Shown here: in pieces, positions 1 to 6,077 of the stretch | Layout: each line of letters opens with the position of its first letter | Numbering within the stretch: the first letter of the stretch is position 1 | From: Cyanobacteriota bacterium | Lineage (GTDB): Bacteria; Cyanobacteriota; Cyanobacteriia; Leptolyngbyales; Leptolyngbyaceae | Reading direction: 5' to 3' | Assembly (NCBI GenBank): GCA_027482985.1 | Contig: JAIXVO010000592.1 | Location: 1 to 8,226, forward strand | DNA: 8,226 nucleotides | The notes under the pieces: model-generated | Told to the model about the DNA's origin: nothing | Databases searched by the model: none | The model's input: the letters and a program-made list of their open reading frames with translations, nothing else | Made by a program: the position numbers and the translations under genes

Positions 1-185
1 GGACACGGTAGTCAATTACCAATTACCCATGACCGATTACCAAGTAAGTTTGGGTAATGGGTAATGGGTAATTGATCTGTTGGACACGGCAGTCAATGAC
101 TCATTACCGATTACCAAGTAAGTGTGGGTAATGGGTAATTGATCTGTTGTACACAGAAGCCAATTACCCATTACCATTACCCATG
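1..185. repeat. Palindromic heptamer-based tandem repeat array
   Basis: Two full units (1-81 and 82-148) and a truncated third (149-185) start with GGACACGG or a degenerate form of it (GTACACAG in the third); the full units end in TTGATCTGTT. Inside are runs of ATTACC(C) on the left and GGGTAAT on the right, around the shared centre AAGTAAGT. Each full unit is therefore an inverted repeat. In unit 1, 20-41 can pair with 53-74 (22 bp, two mismatches by eye). In unit 2, 103-115 can pair with 127-139 (13 bp, one mismatch). The 14-bp length difference is one heptamer in each arm. Heptanucleotide short tandem repeats are well known between cyanobacterial genes, and I infer membership of that class or a small non-autonomous palindromic element. 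The array probably continues beyond position 1. No coding potential is evident. Confidence 0.85.
127..175 (-). terminator. Long stem-loop just after tuf, possible terminator or mRNA 3' end
   Basis: Positions 127-141 and 161-175 are perfectly complementary over 15 bp with a 19-nt loop, inside which CTGT (144-147) and ACAG (153-156) can pair further. The stem begins 11 nt beyond the tuf stop codon in the transcribed direction. No run of T follows it, so it does not look like a classic Rho-independent terminator. It could stabilise the tuf mRNA end, attenuate read-through into a downstream gene, or simply result from the repeat array. The 127-141 arm also pairs inside repeat unit 2, so the two folds compete. 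Confidence 0.35.
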
Positions 186-186
186 T

Positions 187-1416
187 TTACTTCAGAATCT
201 TCGAGACGACACCAGCGCCGACGGTTCGACCGCCTTCACGGATGGCGAATCGCATCCCTTGCTCGATCGCAACGGGGTAGATCAGATCTACCGTCATTTT
301 GATGCGATCGCCGGGCATCACCATTTCGGCTTCAGTTCCTTCATCACTGGTGAAGTTGCTGATGGTGCCAGTCACGTCGGTGGTTCGGACGTAGAACTGA
401 GGCTTATAACCGGGGAAGAACGGGGTATGACGACCACCTTCTTCTTTCTTCAGAATGTAAACCTCAGACTCAAAAGTGGTGTGAGGTTTGATCGAACCGG
501 GCTTCGCCAACACCATGCCGCGCTCGATTTCATTCTTTTGAATCCCCCGGAGCAGGATCCCAGCGTTATCACCCGCCAGACCTTCTTCCAGACTCTTCTT
601 GAACATTTCGATCCCGGTCACAACCAGTTTCCGGCTATCTTTGATGCCCACCAGTTCGACTTCGTCCGTGACCTTGACTTTTCCGCGTTCAATCCGACCC
701 GTGGCGACCGTACCCCGACCCGTGATCGAGAACACGTCTTCCACCGCCATCAGGAAGGGCTTGTCCACTTCCCGCTCAGGGGTGGGGATGTAAGCATCCA
801 CAGAATCCATCAAGTCGTAGATCTTGTCGACCCACTCGTTGTCGCCCCGTTTGGTCTTGGGGTTTGCCGTCATCGCTTCCAGCGCTTGCAGAGCCGAACC
901 TGCGGTGATGGGAATTTCGTCGCCTGGGAATTCGTAAGAATCCAACAGTTCGCGAACTTCCAATTCAACCAGTTCCAGCAGCTCGTCATCATCCACCATG
1001 TCCTTTTTGTTCAAGAACACGACCAGACGGGGTACCCCCACCTGACGAGCTAACAGGATATGCTCCCGGGTTTGAGGCATCGGCCCATCCGCAGCGGAAA
1101 CCACCAGGATGGCACCATCCATTTGAGCCGCACCCGTGATCATGTTTTTCACGTAGTCAGCGTGACCGGGGCAATCCACGTGAGCATAGTGGCGCTCAGC
1201 GGTCTCGTATTCAACGTGAGCGGTGTTGATCGTGATCCCACGAGCTTTTTCTTCAGGCGCAGCATCGATTTCATCGTATTTCTTTGCCTGAGCTTGACCA
1301 TTGGCAGCCAGCGTCATCGTGATCGCTGCGGTCAGGGTCGTTTTCCCGTGGTCAACGTGACCAATTGTGCCGATATTAACGTGGGGTTTAGTCCGTTCAA
1401 ACTTTGCGCGTGCCAT
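187..1416 (-). CDS. tuf: Translation elongation factor EF-Tu
   Basis: This 409-residue GTPase carries aminoacyl-tRNA to the ribosomal A site in the cytoplasm. The GTP-binding signatures are all present: GHVDHGKT (19-26), effector loop RGITI (59-63) with the magnesium-coordinating Thr62, DCPGH (81-85, catalytic His85), NKKD (136-139) and SAL (174-176). Domains 2 and 3 follow from about residue 215 to the C-terminal KILK. The length and the insertion around residues 181-193 (containing [11 protein letters not shown]) match cyanobacterial and plastid EF-Tu. The ATG is preceded by AGGAAAAGGAA, and the expected [14 protein letters not shown] amino terminus supports this start. It lies 24 bp after fusA and is almost certainly co-transcribed with it. 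In cyanobacteria rpsJ usually follows; here the window ends in repeats first. Nothing suggests truncation. Confidence 0.99.
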   Translation of the reverse strand: MARAKFERTKPHVNIGTIGHVDHGKTTLTAAITMTLAANGQAQAKKYDEIDAAPEEKARGITINTAHVEYETAERHYAHVDCPGHADYVKNMITGAAQMDGAILVVSAADGPMPQTREHILLARQVGVPRLVVFLNKKDMVDDDELLELVELEVRELLDSYEFPGDEIPITAGSALQALEAMTANPKTKRGDNEWVDKIYDLMDSVDAYIPTPEREVDKPFLMAVEDVFSITGRGTVATGRIERGKVKVTDEVELVGIKDSRKLVVTGIEMFKKSLEEGLAGDNAGILLRGIQKNEIERGMVLAKPGSIKPHTTFESEVYILKKEEGGRHTPFFPGYKPQFYVRTTDVTGTISNFTSDEGTEAEMVMPGDRIKMTVDLIYPVAIEQGMRFAIREGGRTVGAGVVSKILK

Positions 1417-1420
1417 TGCT

Positions 1421-1460
1421 TTATGCGTTCCTTTTCCTGATTATGCGTTCCCTTTACTTT
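1421..1460 (-). repeat. Imperfect 20-bp tandem duplication at the fusA-tuf junction
   Basis: Positions 1421-1440 and 1441-1460 are adjacent copies of one 20-bp segment, identical over the first 11 bases (TTATGCGTTCC) and at 16 of 20 positions overall. The 1441-1460 copy encodes the last residues and stop codon of fusA. The other copy forms most of the fusA-tuf spacer and holds the tuf ribosome binding site (AGGAAAAGGAA in the transcript). On the transcript both copies end GGAACGCATAA. Confidence 0.8.
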
Positions 1461-3561
1461 TTGCGATGAGTGCCTCAGCTTCGTTGCGGGGAACTTCCTC
1501 GTAGTTGCTAAACTCCATCGAGAACACTCCCCGTCCCTGAGTCTTTGTTCGGATATCTGTAGCATATCCAAACATATTTGCCAATGGCACCTTGGAAGTG
1601 ACCTTGGCAATTCCGTTGGTATTGTCTTGACCTTCGATTTGCCCCCGACGGGAGTTTAAATCTCCAATCACATTACCTAGGAAATCATCTGGAACCTCAA
1701 CTTCCACCTTCATCATCGGCTCCAATAAAACTGGAGCTGCCTTCATCACAGCGTCCTTGATGGCCATAGAGCCAGCAATCTTGAACGCCATTTCTGAAGA
1801 GTCAACCTCATGGTAAGACCCATCTACGAGTGTCACTTTGAGGTCGATGACTGGATATCCAGCCACGATGCCCGACTCGCAGGCTTCCTTCATCCCTTGT
1901 TCAGTTGGTGAAACGTATTCCTTGGGAACCGAGCCACCCACAATTTTAGAGACAAATTGAAACCCACTGCCAGGATCTCCCGGCTCCAATTCGATCACCA
2001 CGTGACCGTATTGACCCTTACCACCACTTTGACGGATAAACTTGCCTTCAGTGCGAACAGGCTTGCGAATCGTCTCACGGTAAGCCACTTGAGGCGCGCC
2101 GACATTCGCCTCAACTTTGAATTCCCGCTTCATGCGATCGACCAGAATGTCCAGGTGCAACTCACCCATCCCAGAAATGACGGTCTGGTTGGTTTCTGGA
2201 TCGACACTGACGCGGAAAGTGGGATCTTCCTCCGCCAAAGACTGGAGCGCCTTGGAGAGTTTTTCCATATCCTGTTTGGTTTTGGGTTCAACCGCAACAG
2301 AAATCACGGGTTCTGGAACAAACAAGGATTCCAGAATCACAGGTGCCGCGTCGTCACATAGCGTATCACCTGTGAAGGTATCTTTCAGCCCCAGAGCTGC
2401 GCCCAAATCGCCAGCGCGTAACTCATCGACCTCAATGCGATCGTCCGCTTTCAAGACAATCAGCCGAGAAATCCGCTCTTTCTTGCTCTTCCCTGCGTTC
2501 AGGATGTAACTGCCTTTCTGCAACACGCCCGAATAAACGCGCACAAAGGTGAGGCGACCATAGGGGTCAGCCATAATTTTGAACGCGAGCGCTGCCAGCG
2601 GTTGGGTATCATCAGCCAGCCGTTCGACCGTTTCCCCCTGCGGGGTCAAGCCTTGAATGGGCGGGACCTCGGTAGGCGCTGGGAGGTAATCAATCACGGC
2701 ATCTAGCAGCAATTGCACCCCTTTGTTCTTAAAGGCAGAACCACACAGCACTGGAACAATGCCACCTGTGAGGGTGCCCTGCCGCAGTGCCGCCTTGATT
2801 TCGGCTTCCGTCAGGTCTTCCCCTTCCAGATACTTTTCAGTCAGGGCATCGTCGGTTTCTGCCACTGATTCCAGGAGCTTAACCCGATATTCTGCCGCTA
2901 ATTCCGCCATCTCAGCCGGGATTTCGCCATCCTGAATATCCGTACCGAGGTCGTTGGCGTAGGTGTAAGCCCGCATCCGCACTAAGTCCACAATCCCAGT
3001 TAGGTGGTCTTCACTCCCAATCGGCAGTTGAATCGGCACCGCATTCGTCCGCAAGCGATCGCGCACTTGGTTGTAGACCTTGTAAAAATCCGCCCCCGTC
3101 CGATCCATCTTGTTCACGAAGATGATGCGCGGCACCTTATAGCGATCGGCCTGTCGCCAGACCGTCTCGGTTTGCGGTTGCACGCCCCCCACCGAACACA
3201 ACACCGTAATCACACCATCCAGCACCCGCATAGACCGTTCGACTTCAATCGTGAAATCGACGTGTCCCGGCGTATCAATGATGTTGATTTTGTACTCCGG
3301 TGCGTCTGCCAGGGGTTGCGTCGGCGCTTGGGGATCGCGATGCGTCCAGGCAGTAGTGATAGCAGCAGCGGTAATGGTGATTCCCCTCTCCCGCTCCTGC
3401 TCCATCCAGTCGGTGACCGCAGTGCCTTCATGCACTTCACCCATCTTGTGGACGACACCGGAGTAGAACAAAATCCGTTCTGTTGTTGTCGTTTTGCCCG
3501 CGTCAATATGCGCGGCAATGCCGATATTTCGGACTCTTTCAAGGGGAACAGTTCGGGGCAC
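1441..3561 (-). CDS. fusA: Translation elongation factor EF-G
   Basis: EF-G is the GTPase that drives tRNA-mRNA translocation and, with the ribosome recycling factor, ribosome splitting. The 706 residues include the P-loop AHIDAGKT (17-24), switch I region around RERGITIT (57-64), DTPGH (96-100), NKMD (150-153) and GSAFKNKG (274-281). Domains II-V follow to the conserved C-terminal KSKGNA. The start codon is GTG, supported by AGGAGG five nucleotides upstream and by the canonical amino terminus [20 protein letters not shown]. The protein is some 10-15 residues longer than typical cyanobacterial EF-G as I remember it. The extra length sits at about residues 73-89, between switch I and the DTPGH strand (see findings). 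It lies 88 bp after rpsG and 24 bp before tuf. No frameshift or missing motif is seen. Confidence 0.99.
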   Translation of the reverse strand: MPRTVPLERVRNIGIAAHIDAGKTTTTERILFYSGVVHKMGEVHEGTAVTDWMEQERERGITITAAAITTAWTHRDPQAPTQPLADAPEYKINIIDTPGHVDFTIEVERSMRVLDGVITVLCSVGGVQPQTETVWRQADRYKVPRIIFVNKMDRTGADFYKVYNQVRDRLRTNAVPIQLPIGSEDHLTGIVDLVRMRAYTYANDLGTDIQDGEIPAEMAELAAEYRVKLLESVAETDDALTEKYLEGEDLTEAEIKAALRQGTLTGGIVPVLCGSAFKNKGVQLLLDAVIDYLPAPTEVPPIQGLTPQGETVERLADDTQPLAALAFKIMADPYGRLTFVRVYSGVLQKGSYILNAGKSKKERISRLIVLKADDRIEVDELRAGDLGAALGLKDTFTGDTLCDDAAPVILESLFVPEPVISVAVEPKTKQDMEKLSKALQSLAEEDPTFRVSVDPETNQTVISGMGELHLDILVDRMKREFKVEANVGAPQVAYRETIRKPVRTEGKFIRQSGGKGQYGHVVIELEPGDPGSGFQFVSKIVGGSVPKEYVSPTEQGMKEACESGIVAGYPVIDLKVTLVDGSYHEVDSSEMAFKIAGSMAIKDAVMKAAPVLLEPMMKVEVEVPDDFLGNVIGDLNSRRGQIEGQDNTNGIAKVTSKVPLANMFGYATDIRTKTQGRGVFSMEFSNYEEVPRNEAEALIAKSKGNA

Positions 3562-3566
3562 AACAA

Positions 3567-3572
3567 CCTCCT
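3567..3572 (-). promoter_or_regulatory. Ribosome binding site fixing the fusA GTG start
   Basis: The transcript reads AGGAGG, then five nucleotides, then GTG. This is a full match to the anti-Shine-Dalgarno core at good spacing and supports the GTG at 3559-3561 as the fusA start. The str genes downstream of rpsL are uneven here: rpsG has only AAAGG, and rpsL has no recognisable site. Confidence 0.85.
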
Positions 3573-3583
3573 AAAGCACCTAA

Positions 3584-3621
3584 CCGTGAAGATTTCACGG
3601 CTTCTCTGTTAAGATTTTATA
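3584..3621 (-). promoter_or_regulatory. Hairpin and possible -10 element in the rpsG-fusA spacer
   Basis: Positions 3584-3590 and 3594-3600 (CCGTGAA / TTCACGG) form a perfect 7-bp stem with a 3-nt loop, ending 11 nt before the fusA Shine-Dalgarno. Just upstream on the transcript, 3616-3621 reads TATAAA in an A/T-rich stretch. That could be the -10 of an internal fusA promoter, but no good -35 is visible. The hairpin has no T tract and is not a terminator by itself. It could be an RNA processing or translational control element. Function is inferred only from position. Confidence 0.4.
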
Positions 3622-3649
3622 CTTTTTCCCAGTGGGATGGGGCTGATGC

Positions 3650-4120
3650 TTAGTAACGGTAGTGAGCGAAGGCTTTGTTCGCCTCGGCCATCCGATGCGT
3701 TTCTTCTCGTTTCCGGATTGCGCTCCCCGTTTGGTTCGCAGCATCCATCAACTCATTCGCCAACTTGCTGGCCATCGTTTTGCCCGCTCGTTGCCGAGAG
3801 TATTGAATCAACCAGCGCAGGGCTAAGGCTACCCCGCGATCGGAACGGACTTCTACGGGCACCTGGTAAGTGGCACCACCCACCCGCCGAGCTTTCACCT
3901 CAACCAACGGGGTCGCGTTCTTGACGGCTTGTTCAAATACGGTGATGGGGTCGGAACCCGTGCGTTGCTCGATGGTTTTGAAGGCATCGTAAATGATGCG
4001 GGACGCGAGCGACTTTTTCCCACTTTCCATAATCCGCCGCGCCATCATGGTGACAAGCCGCGAATTGTAGACCGAGTCAGGCGGGATCGGACGCTTTTGA
4101 ATAACAGTACGACGAGACAT
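3650..4120 (-). CDS. rpsG: 30S ribosomal protein S7
   Basis: S7 is a primary 16S rRNA-binding protein that nucleates assembly of the 30S head and lies near the E site. The 156-residue length equals that of cyanobacterial and plastid S7. Recognisable parts are the basic amino terminus [15 protein letters not shown], the helix segment [16 protein letters not shown] (22-37), the beta-hairpin region [11 protein letters not shown] (81-91) and the C-terminal block [18 protein letters not shown]. The ATG has only a modest site (AAAGG, with a 6-nt spacer) but gives the canonical amino terminus. It is the second gene of the str operon, 186 bp after rpsL and 88 bp before fusA. In E. coli S7 represses this operon by binding the rpsL-rpsG intercistronic RNA. 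The equivalent region here is unusually structured, so similar autoregulation is plausible but not shown. Confidence 0.99.
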   Translation of the reverse strand: MSRRTVIQKRPIPPDSVYNSRLVTMMARRIMESGKKSLASRIIYDAFKTIEQRTGSDPITVFEQAVKNATPLVEVKARRVGGATYQVPVEVRSDRGVALALRWLIQYSRQRAGKTMASKLANELMDAANQTGSAIRKREETHRMAEANKAFAHYRY

Positions 4121-4306
4121 AATTAACCTTTGGCAATAACGAGAATGGCGTTGACAGGATGATGGGCGAACATCGAAGCAGGTCCAGAAATCATCCCGCT
4201 TGGAGGCAGAGAGCGTCTCTCAGCGGACGATTTCCGGACTGAAGGAAACCTTCAGAACACTTCGGCAGATGAGCGGAAAGCGACAATCGAGCTGCGAACA
4301 ACGAGA
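4121..4306 (-). promoter_or_regulatory. Structured rpsL-rpsG intercistronic region, candidate S7 autoregulatory element
   Basis: This 186-bp non-coding spacer holds three potential stems. CTGAAGG/CCTTCAG at 4239-4245/4249-4255 has a 3-nt loop. GAGAG/CTCTC at 4209-4213/4217-4221 also has a 3-nt loop and extends by two GC pairs across an A-A mismatch (4206-4207/4223-4224). GGATGAT/ATCATCC at 4157-4163/4190-4196 has a 26-nt loop. No T tracts follow, so these are not simple terminators. In E. coli the equivalent gap is the S7 target; homology of function here is inference from gene order. Confidence 0.4.
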
Positions 4307-4684
4307 TTAAGCTTTTTTAGGACGTTTTGCACCGTATTTGGAGCGTCCTTGTTTCCGATCTTTCACACCAGCGGTGTCTAAGGTGCCACGAATGATGTGG
4401 TACCGAACCCCTGGTAAATCCTTCACCCGACCACCACGAATCATGACAACGGAGTGTTCTTGCAGGTTATGACCAATGCCGGGAATGTAAGCCGTGACTT
4501 CAAAGCCAGAGGTTAAGCGTACCCTGGCAACTTTCCGTAGAGCAGAGTTCGGCTTTTTAGGCGTTGTTGTATAGACCCGTGTGCAAACACCACGGCGTTG
4601 TGGGCAGCTTTTCAGTGCCGGAGATTTGGTTTTCTTAGTTAGTTTTTCGCGTTCACTACGAATTAACTGCTGGATTGTGGGCAT
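4307..4684 (-). CDS. rpsL: 30S ribosomal protein S12
   Basis: S12 sits at the decoding centre of the small subunit and influences accuracy and translocation. The 125 residues show the expected amino terminus [15 protein letters not shown], the [17 protein letters not shown] block (41-57) and the loop [17 protein letters not shown] (84-100). The loop includes Asp89, the residue beta-methylthiolated by RimO in many bacteria. The lysines altered in streptomycin-resistant mutants are wild type (Lys43/44 and Lys88), so a streptomycin-sensitive S12 is expected. It is the first gene of the str operon and follows the IscA-like gene by 73 bp. No Shine-Dalgarno precedes the ATG, which is not rare in cyanobacteria. 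No convincing promoter is visible in the 73-bp gap, so co-transcription from further upstream is possible. Confidence 0.99.
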   Translation of the reverse strand: MPTIQQLIRSEREKLTKKTKSPALKSCPQRRGVCTRVYTTTPKKPNSALRKVARVRLTSGFEVTAYIPGIGHNLQEHSVVMIRGGRVKDLPGVRYHIIRGTLDTAGVKDRKQGRSKYGAKRPKKA

Positions 4685-4757
4685 TTTAATGTGTGCGGCA
4701 ATCTGTCCGATTCAACATTTTCCAAATTACCACAGTACCAACTGACTCTGCACGCTG

Positions 4758-5117
4758 TCAACTAATTTCTTCGGGGGCAGTCACGGGGCGATCGCTCAGC
4801 GCAAAAGAATTACCACAGCTACAAACCTGACGAGCGTTGGGGTTATGGAACCGAAACCCACCCCCCATCATGTCCTCGGAGTAGTCAATCACCAAGCCTT
4901 GCAACTCTGGCAAGACCGATTCATGAATCGTGATTTGCAGTCCCTCTGCGACCATCATGGCCTGATCCCCGACGGTGAACTGGGGATCGAACTGCATCGT
5001 GTAAGAGCGTTCTAGACAGCCTTTGGGCGCAGTGGCGAGACGCAGCGCTGAAGCGGCAGGCTGCTTGGCTTGCAGCCTCAGTATCTCAGTAATCGCGGCG
5101 GGACTTAGCTGAATCAT
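4758..5117 (-). CDS. A-type iron-sulfur cluster carrier protein (IscA/SufA/HesB family)
   Basis: This cytoplasmic assembly factor is thought to hold and transfer Fe-S clusters or iron to apoproteins. The 119 residues form one HesB-type fold. The three diagnostic cysteines are present: Cys34 (in PKGCLERSY) and the C-terminal CSCG pair Cys99 and Cys101. The family hallmark GGGFRFHNPNA occupies 85-95. Length is typical (about 107-120). IscA, SufA and ErpA cannot be separated from sequence alone, so no symbol is given. The ATG gives a natural amino terminus (MIQLSPAAITEI), but no Shine-Dalgarno is visible. It lies 73 bp upstream of rpsL on the same strand and could share a transcript with the str operon. 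No CAAC-N6-GTTG SufR-like site was found in its upstream spacer by eye. Confidence 0.95.
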   Translation of the reverse strand: MIQLSPAAITEILRLQAKQPAASALRLATAPKGCLERSYTMQFDPQFTVGDQAMMVAEGLQITIHESVLPELQGLVIDYSEDMMGGGFRFHNPNARQVCSCGNSFALSDRPVTAPEEIS

Positions 5118-5452
5118 GGTGACGAAGATAGTGCTGCCAAAGACAAGCGGGCTGGCAATCCCTACTTTACTACTAACACCAATGAGACATGATCATGCAA
5201 AGTCTGACTAACAGTTAACGACTGACAGGCAGTGGTGTGTGAAACTGACGGGACTGCGGCGGCATTGGTTTTACCCTTTGTTGTGCTGGCTGATCATCTG
5301 GGCGGACAAGATGCCCACCCCACGGGAGCAAATTCATGCAGCCATCCACTAGCGGCTAGGGGGAGACTAAAAGCGAACCACCGCTAGACAATATCCAGCG
5401 GTGGCTTCAAAGGGTGACGGATGAGAATGAGGCGCGGCAGAATTAACTGTTG
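5118..5452. other. Intergenic spacer between the cupin and IscA-like genes
   Basis: This 335-bp gap contains the probable cupin terminator (5378-5404) and a 10-bp palindrome CATGATCATG at 5188-5197, about 70 nt upstream of the IscA-like start. A small hairpin TGGGC/GCCCA lies at 5299-5303/5313-5317, in a GACAAGATGCCCACCCCA motif that, from memory, resembles sequences recurring between cyanobacterial genes. A weak 37-codon plus-strand ORF spans 5239-5352. The IscA-like promoter must lie here if that gene has its own, but no good -35/-10 pair stands out. Confidence 0.6.
5378..5404 (-). terminator. Probable terminator of the cupin gene
   Basis: CCACCGCT (5378-5385) and AGCGGTGG (5397-5404) form a perfect 8-bp GC-rich stem with an 11-nt loop. 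On the transcript it starts 48 nt after the cupin stop codon and is followed by TTCGCTTTTAG, an interrupted and weak U tract. The best reading is an imperfect intrinsic terminator. The left arm can also pair elsewhere: CCGCTAG at 5381-5387 is complementary to CTAGCGG at 5350-5356. Confidence 0.55.
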
Positions 5453-5869
5453 TTAGACGGTACGGGCGTAGTCATCTTGAAACCGGATGATGTCATCTTC
5501 GCCCAGATATTCGCCGTTCTGGACTTCGATCAACACCAATGGAATCACACCGGGGTTTTCCAGCCGATGCCGAGTGCATTGGGGCACGTAGGTCGATTGG
5601 TTGGCGTGGAGAATATTTTCGGCATCGCCGCAAACCACTAGGGCGGTTCCAGAAACTACGATCCAGTGTTCACTGCGATGGTGGTGCATTTGCAAACTGA
5701 GTCGATGACCGGGTTTGACTTCAATGCGCTTGATTTTGTAACCCCGCCCTTCTTCCAGAATGGTAAAGGAACCCCAGGGGCGTAGCTCCGTGGATGCAAC
5801 AGTTCTCTGAACGACCGGAGTAGCCAAGGTCATAGTAGCAACTGGTTGTACTTCTTGCGATGAAGCCAC
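5453..5869 (-). CDS. Stand-alone cupin, mannose-6-phosphate isomerase type II family
   Basis: The 138 residues correspond to the C-terminal cupin domain of bifunctional mannose-1-phosphate guanylyltransferase / mannose-6-phosphate isomerase enzymes, without the nucleotidyltransferase half. Signature blocks are RPWGSF (30-35), YKIKRIEVKPGHRLSLQMHHHRSEHW split over 44-69, and VSGTA (72-76). Likely metal ligands are His62, His64, Glu67 or His68, and His101 (in CTRHRLENPG). The expected role is interconversion of fructose-6-phosphate and mannose-6-phosphate, feeding GDP-mannose and polysaccharide synthesis; activity of the isolated domain is inferred. The GTG start is chosen because GGAGG lies 7 nt upstream. 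The alternative Met13 would also keep the domain. It has its own extended -10 promoter and a downstream hairpin, suggesting a monocistronic unit. The first 25 or so residues are low in conserved features. Confidence 0.9.
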   Translation of the reverse strand: MASSQEVQPVATMTLATPVVQRTVASTELRPWGSFTILEEGRGYKIKRIEVKPGHRLSLQMHHHRSEHWIVVSGTALVVCGDAENILHANQSTYVPQCTRHRLENPGVIPLVLIEVQNGEYLGEDDIIRFQDDYARTV

Positions 5870-5876
5870 GTTTTTT

Positions 5877-5908
5877 CCTCCGTAAATAGGTTGAGGTGAT
5901 TTATAACA
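5877..5908 (-). promoter_or_regulatory. Cupin gene promoter (extended -10) and ribosome binding site
   Basis: On the minus strand 5900-5908 reads TGTTATAAA, a good match to an extended -10 (TGnTATAAT). No strong -35 is seen, as is typical of extended -10 promoters. Transcription would begin near 5893, giving a leader of about 25 nt. GGAGG at 5877-5881 lies 7 nt before the GTG start and decides that start codon. Confidence 0.5.
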
Positions 5909-6020
5909 TCAAATTAAGTTTCTTGTAGTCACCCGGAGCTACCTTAGCAGACTTCCTCCTGGTTCTGGCAGGGGGAAAGGACGGGTTTAACGAAAATCAC
6001 ACGGAATAGCGGCTTTCTCG

Positions 6021-6037
6021 GCAGTCCTCTTTACTGC
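6021..6037 (-). other. Small hairpin downstream of the glycosidase gene
   Basis: GCAGT (6021-6025) and ACTGC (6033-6037) form a 5-bp stem with a 7-nt loop, starting 40 nt after the glycosidase stop codon. No T tract follows it on the transcript, so termination here is doubtful. The rest of the 208-bp gap to the cupin start holds the cupin promoter and a further imperfect stem at about 5951-5976. No clear terminator was found, so read-through into the cupin gene is possible. Confidence 0.3.
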
Positions 6038-6077
6038 ACTTTTATGCTGATCACAAAGAATACCCGTATCGCGAAAA

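Noticed and set aside
1..185. CRISPR array or telomere-like repeat
   Set aside because: There are no constant repeats separated by unique spacers. The units are palindromic heptamer runs with shared flanks, and heptamer repeats are ordinary in cyanobacterial intergenic DNA.
139..1053. Long plus-strand open frame antisense to tuf
   Set aside because: It mirrors the conserved tuf gene on the other strand. The translation shows no recognisable domain and is rich in H, F, R and Q in the way of a reverse-complement frame of a codon-biased gene. It has no ribosome binding site worth noting.
3004..3612. Plus-strand open frame of about 200 codons antisense to the start of fusA
   Set aside because: Same explanation: it is antisense to the most conserved part of EF-G, with a composition typical of a shadow frame and no family resemblance.
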